A program made the position numbers and the translations under genes. The notes below the pieces were generated by a model. The model worked only from the letters and a program-made list of their open reading frames with translations. It searched no databases and was not told where the DNA came from. A stretch of DNA of 30,547 nt from UBA668 sp041178405 (lineage in GTDB: Bacteria > Actinomycetota > Acidimicrobiia > Acidimicrobiales > Ilumatobacteraceae): contig JBEGVK010000207.1 in the NCBI GenBank assembly GCA_041178405.1, positions 1 to 30,547 of the forward strand, given 5' to 3'. Every line of letters starts with the position of its first letter. Position 1 is the stretch's first letter. This document shows positions 27,909 through 30,547 of the stretch, one piece after another.

Positions 27909-30547
27909 ATGATCTTCGACGGGTACGTCAACCAGCTTCCCGACACCGACCCGGTCGAGACCGCCGAGTGGCTCGACAGCCTCGGTGCCGTCATCGACGT
28001 GCATGGCAAGACGCGGGCCCAGTATCTGCTCAGCCGGCTGCTCGAGCGCGCCCGCGAGTCGCAGGTGAGCTTCCCCGCCACGGTCAGCACCCCCTACGTC
28101 AACACCATCCCGCGCGATTCCGAGCCGTGGTTCCCCGGCGACGAGCACCTCGAGCGACGCATCCGAAGCTTTGTCCGCTGGAACGCCGCCATGATGGTCG
28201 TGCGTGCCAACAAGGCAGCCGAGGGCATCGGCGGTCACCTCAGCACGTTCGCCAGCTCGGCAAGCCTGTACGAGCTCGGCTTCAACCACTTCTTCCGCGG
28301 CAAGGACGACGGCACTGCCGGCGACCACGTCTACATCCAGGGCCACGCTGCGCCAGGCGTGTACGCCCGCGCGTTCCTCGAGCGACGGCTCGATGCCGAC
28401 GACCTCGACCACTTCCGTCGCGAGATCGGACGGGGCAGCCGCGGCCTCTCCAGCTACCCGCACCCGCGGCTGATGCCGGAGTTCTGGGAATTTCCCACTG
28501 TGTCGATGGGCCTCGGCCCGCTCACCGCTCTCTACCACGCTCGCTTCAACCGCTACCTGCTGAACCGCGAGCTCGACGACACGAGCGCAAGTCGCGTCTG
28601 GGCCTTCATCGGCGATGGCGAGTGCGACGAGCCCGAGACCCTCGGCGCACTCTCGCTCGCCAGCCGCGAGCGGCTCGACAACCTCATCTTCGTCGTCAAC
28701 TGCAACCTGCAGCGCCTCGATGGGCCCGTGCGCGGCAACGGCAAGATCATCCAGGAACTCGAAGCCGTCTTCCGCGGCGCAGGGTGGAACGTCATCAAGG
28801 TGATCTGGGGATCACGCTGGGACGAACTGCTCGCAATGGACAAGGACGGCGTGCTGCTCAACACGATGAACAACACGGTCGACGGCGAGTTTCAACGCTT
28901 CGCCACCGAGGATGGCCAGTACATCCGCGACAACTTCTTCGGCCCCGACCCGCGACTGCGCCAGATGGTCGCCCACCTCGCCGACCACGACCTGCAGACC
29001 CTCCCCCGCGGCGGCCACGACTACCGCAAGCTGTATGCGGCGTACAAGGCCGCCGTGGAGAACCTCGGCACCGGCCGTCCTACCGTGATCCTCGCCAAGA
29101 CCATCAAGGGCTGGACCCTCGGTCCCGACATCGAGGCGCGAAACGCCACGCATCAGATCAAGAAGATGACGAAGGACCAGCTCATCGCCCTTCGCGACCG
29201 ACTGCACCTCGGCGACGAGATCCCCGACTCCGACTTCGACGGCGATCACCCTCCCTACTTCCGCCCGAGTGACGACTCCATTGAGTATCAGTACATGGTC
29301 GAGCGCCGGCGGGCACTCGGCGGATCGATTCCCAAGCGCATCGTGCGCACCCGACGGCCCCTCGTCATGCCGGAGCAGTCGGTGTTCGACGAGCTGCTGA
29401 AGGGCTCCGGCGACCAGGCCGTCAGCACGACGATGGGCTTCACCCGGCTGCTGCGGAGCCTCGCCCGCGATCCAGGCGTCGGCCAGCACATCGTCCCGAT
29501 CATCCCCGACGAGGGTCGTACCTTCGGCATGGACTCACTGTTCCCCGCCTTGAAGATCTACGCCTCGCAGGGCCAGAAGTACGAGCCTGTCGACCACGAC
29601 CTGCTGCTGAACTACGCCGAATCATCGAAGGGGCAGATCCTCGAAGAGGGCATCACCGAGGCCGGGTCGATGGCCAGCTTCATCGCTGCCGGAACCGCCT
29701 ACGCCACTCGCGGCGTGCCGATGATCCCCTTCTACACCTTCTATTCGATGTTCGGGTTCCAGCGTGTCGGTGACCTCATCTGGCAGGCAGCCGACGCTCG
29801 CACCCGCGGCTTCCTGATGGGCGCCACTGCCGGCCGCACCACGCTGCTCGGCGAAGGACTCCAGCACCAGGACGGGCATTCGCTCGTGCTGGCCAGCACG
29901 GTTCCTCCCTGCCAGGCATACGACCCTGCGTTCGCCTACGAGGTCGCTGCGATCGTGAACGCCGGTATCGACCGGATGTACGGGCCCGGCGCCTCCGATG
30001 ACGAGCGCGACGTCTTCTATTACCTCACGCTGTACAACGAGAACTACCCCATGCCGCCGATGCCCGACGGACTCGGCCGTGACGACATCATTCGCGGCCT
30101 CTACCGCTGGTCGGCGACACCGGATGGCAGCGAGCCCGCAGCGAGCATCGTGTTCAGCGGGTCCGCACAGGGCGCCGCTCGCGCTGCTGCGGACGAACTG
30201 GCCGAGGCCCACGGCATTCAGGTCGACCTGTGGTCGGCCACGTCATACAAGGCGCTGCGCGAGGATGCCCTCGCCGCTGAGCGCTGGAACCGACTGCACC
30301 CCTCGCAACCGCGTCGACAGCCGCTGGTGGCGTCGCTGCTCGGTTCCGGAAGCGCCCCCGTTGTCGCCGTCACCGACTTCATGAAGATCGTCCCCGAGCA
30401 GGTTGCCCGGTTCGTCGAGCGTCCGTTCGTGCCGCTCGGCACCGACGGCATGGGCCGCAGCGACACACGCGAGGCACTCCGGCGATTCTTCGAGATCGAT
30501 GCAGGCCACGTCGTGGTTGCCGTGCTGTCGGCACTCGCCGAGCGCGG
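27909..30547 (+). CDS. aceE: Pyruvate dehydrogenase E1 component, homodimeric type (3' end outside window)
   Basis: The first 879 residues of the thiamine-diphosphate E1 that decarboxylates pyruvate and acetylates the lipoyl group of E2. Recognised blocks in order: 'STPYVNTIPRDSEPWFPGDEHLERR' (about 61-85), GGHLSTFASSASLYELGFNHFFRG, 'GHAAPGVYARAFLE', the TPP motif 'GDGECDEPE...VVNCNLQRLDGPVRGNGKIIQELE', the loop 'RGGHDYRKLYAAY', 'PIIPDEGRTFGMDSLFP', 'GATAGRTTLLGEGLQHQDGHS' and 'VPLGTDGMGRSDTR'. By comparison with mycobacterial AceE only a few tens of residues are missing. The ATG at 27909 has a weak CAGACT hexamer 6 bases upstream and no Shine-Dalgarno. E3, E2 and the lipoylating enzymes lie 8-12 kb to the left on the other strand. 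Confidence 0.95.
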   Translation, partial: MIFDGYVNQLPDTDPVETAEWLDSLGAVIDVHGKTRAQYLLSRLLERARESQVSFPATVSTPYVNTIPRDSEPWFPGDEHLERRIRSFVRWNAAMMVVRANKAAEGIGGHLSTFASSASLYELGFNHFFRGKDDGTAGDHVYIQGHAAPGVYARAFLERRLDADDLDHFRREIGRGSRGLSSYPHPRLMPEFWEFPTVSMGLGPLTALYHARFNRYLLNRELDDTSASRVWAFIGDGECDEPETLGALSLASRERLDNLIFVVNCNLQRLDGPVRGNGKIIQELEAVFRGAGWNVIKVIWGSRWDELLAMDKDGVLLNTMNNTVDGEFQRFATEDGQYIRDNFFGPDPRLRQMVAHLADHDLQTLPRGGHDYRKLYAAYKAAVENLGTGRPTVILAKTIKGWTLGPDIEARNATHQIKKMTKDQLIALRDRLHLGDEIPDSDFDGDHPPYFRPSDDSIEYQYMVERRRALGGSIPKRIVRTRRPLVMPEQSVFDELLKGSGDQAVSTTMGFTRLLRSLARDPGVGQHIVPIIPDEGRTFGMDSLFPALKIYASQGQKYEPVDHDLLLNYAESSKGQILEEGITEAGSMASFIAAGTAYATRGVPMIPFYTFYSMFGFQRVGDLIWQAADARTRGFLMGATAGRTTLLGEGLQHQDGHSLVLASTVPPCQAYDPAFAYEVAAIVNAGIDRMYGPGASDDERDVFYYLTLYNENYPMPPMPDGLGRDDIIRGLYRWSATPDGSEPAASIVFSGSAQGAARAAADELAEAHGIQVDLWSATSYKALREDALAAERWNRLHPSQPRRQPLVASLLGSGSAPVVAVTDFMKIVPEQVARFVERPFVPLGTDGMGRSDTREALRRFFEIDAGHVVVAVLSALAER

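Noticed and set aside
27893..29272. Long plus-strand frame overlapping the 5' part of aceE
   Set aside because: The translation is Arg/Pro-rich shadow sequence; the aceE frame beginning at 27909 has clear homology throughout.

Overview
The window is high-GC DNA (roughly two thirds G+C) with tightly packed genes, many GTG starts, ATGA/GTGA overlaps and almost no intergenic space. No stretch over 300 bases lacks a gene; the longest gap is the 206-base divergent region at 12795-13000. Homodimeric pyruvate dehydrogenase E1 (AceE), an lpd-E2-lipB-lipA neighbourhood, a CeoB/CeoC-like TrkA pair, a MenJ-like reductase and an Mpt53-like thioredoxin-fold lipoprotein all point to an actinobacterium, perhaps an acidimicrobial lineage. 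That placement is inference. I saw no tRNA, rRNA, CRISPR array, insertion sequence or phage gene.

Layout. 1-1180: the N-terminus of a class I aminotransferase and an MFE2-like short-chain dehydrogenase, both on the minus strand. 1216-7063, plus strand: a Tat-exported amidase, a geranylgeranyl/menaquinone-reductase-like flavoprotein, then a nitronate monooxygenase-like gene, an M20 peptidase and an MFS transporter joined by stop/start overlaps. 7070-15442: an apparent N-methyl amine (betaine-type) catabolic locus with a non-pyrrolysine MttB-family methyltransferase, a GcvA-like LysR regulator, an XRE-cupin regulator, and sarcosine-dehydrogenase-like and dimethylglycine-dehydrogenase-like flavoproteins that diverge from a shared control region carrying two near-identical 24-base operators. 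Together these could strip methyl groups in the order betaine, dimethylglycine, sarcosine, glycine.

15467-20121, minus strand: lpd, E2 and a single gene fusing LipB to LipA. With aceE at the right edge these supply the catalytic and lipoylating parts of the pyruvate dehydrogenase complex. 20233-22641: a small secreted protein, a divergent thioredoxin-fold lipoprotein and two TrkA proteins. The lipoprotein gene has an in-frame TGA exactly where the first redox cysteine should be, followed by a SECIS-like hairpin, so it is a strong selenoprotein candidate and the most interesting item here. 22770-27855: a TIGR01777 epimerase, a VOC protein, YceI divergent from a MarR regulator, an OAT2-like ArgJ, a frameshifted HSD10-type dehydrogenase and RNase HI. 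27909 to the end: aceE, cut by the window edge.

Two modes of translation start are visible. One class of genes has strong GGAGG-type ribosome binding sites. The other has a TANNNT -10 hexamer 6-9 bases before the start codon, mostly without a Shine-Dalgarno sequence, as in leaderless actinobacterial transcripts.
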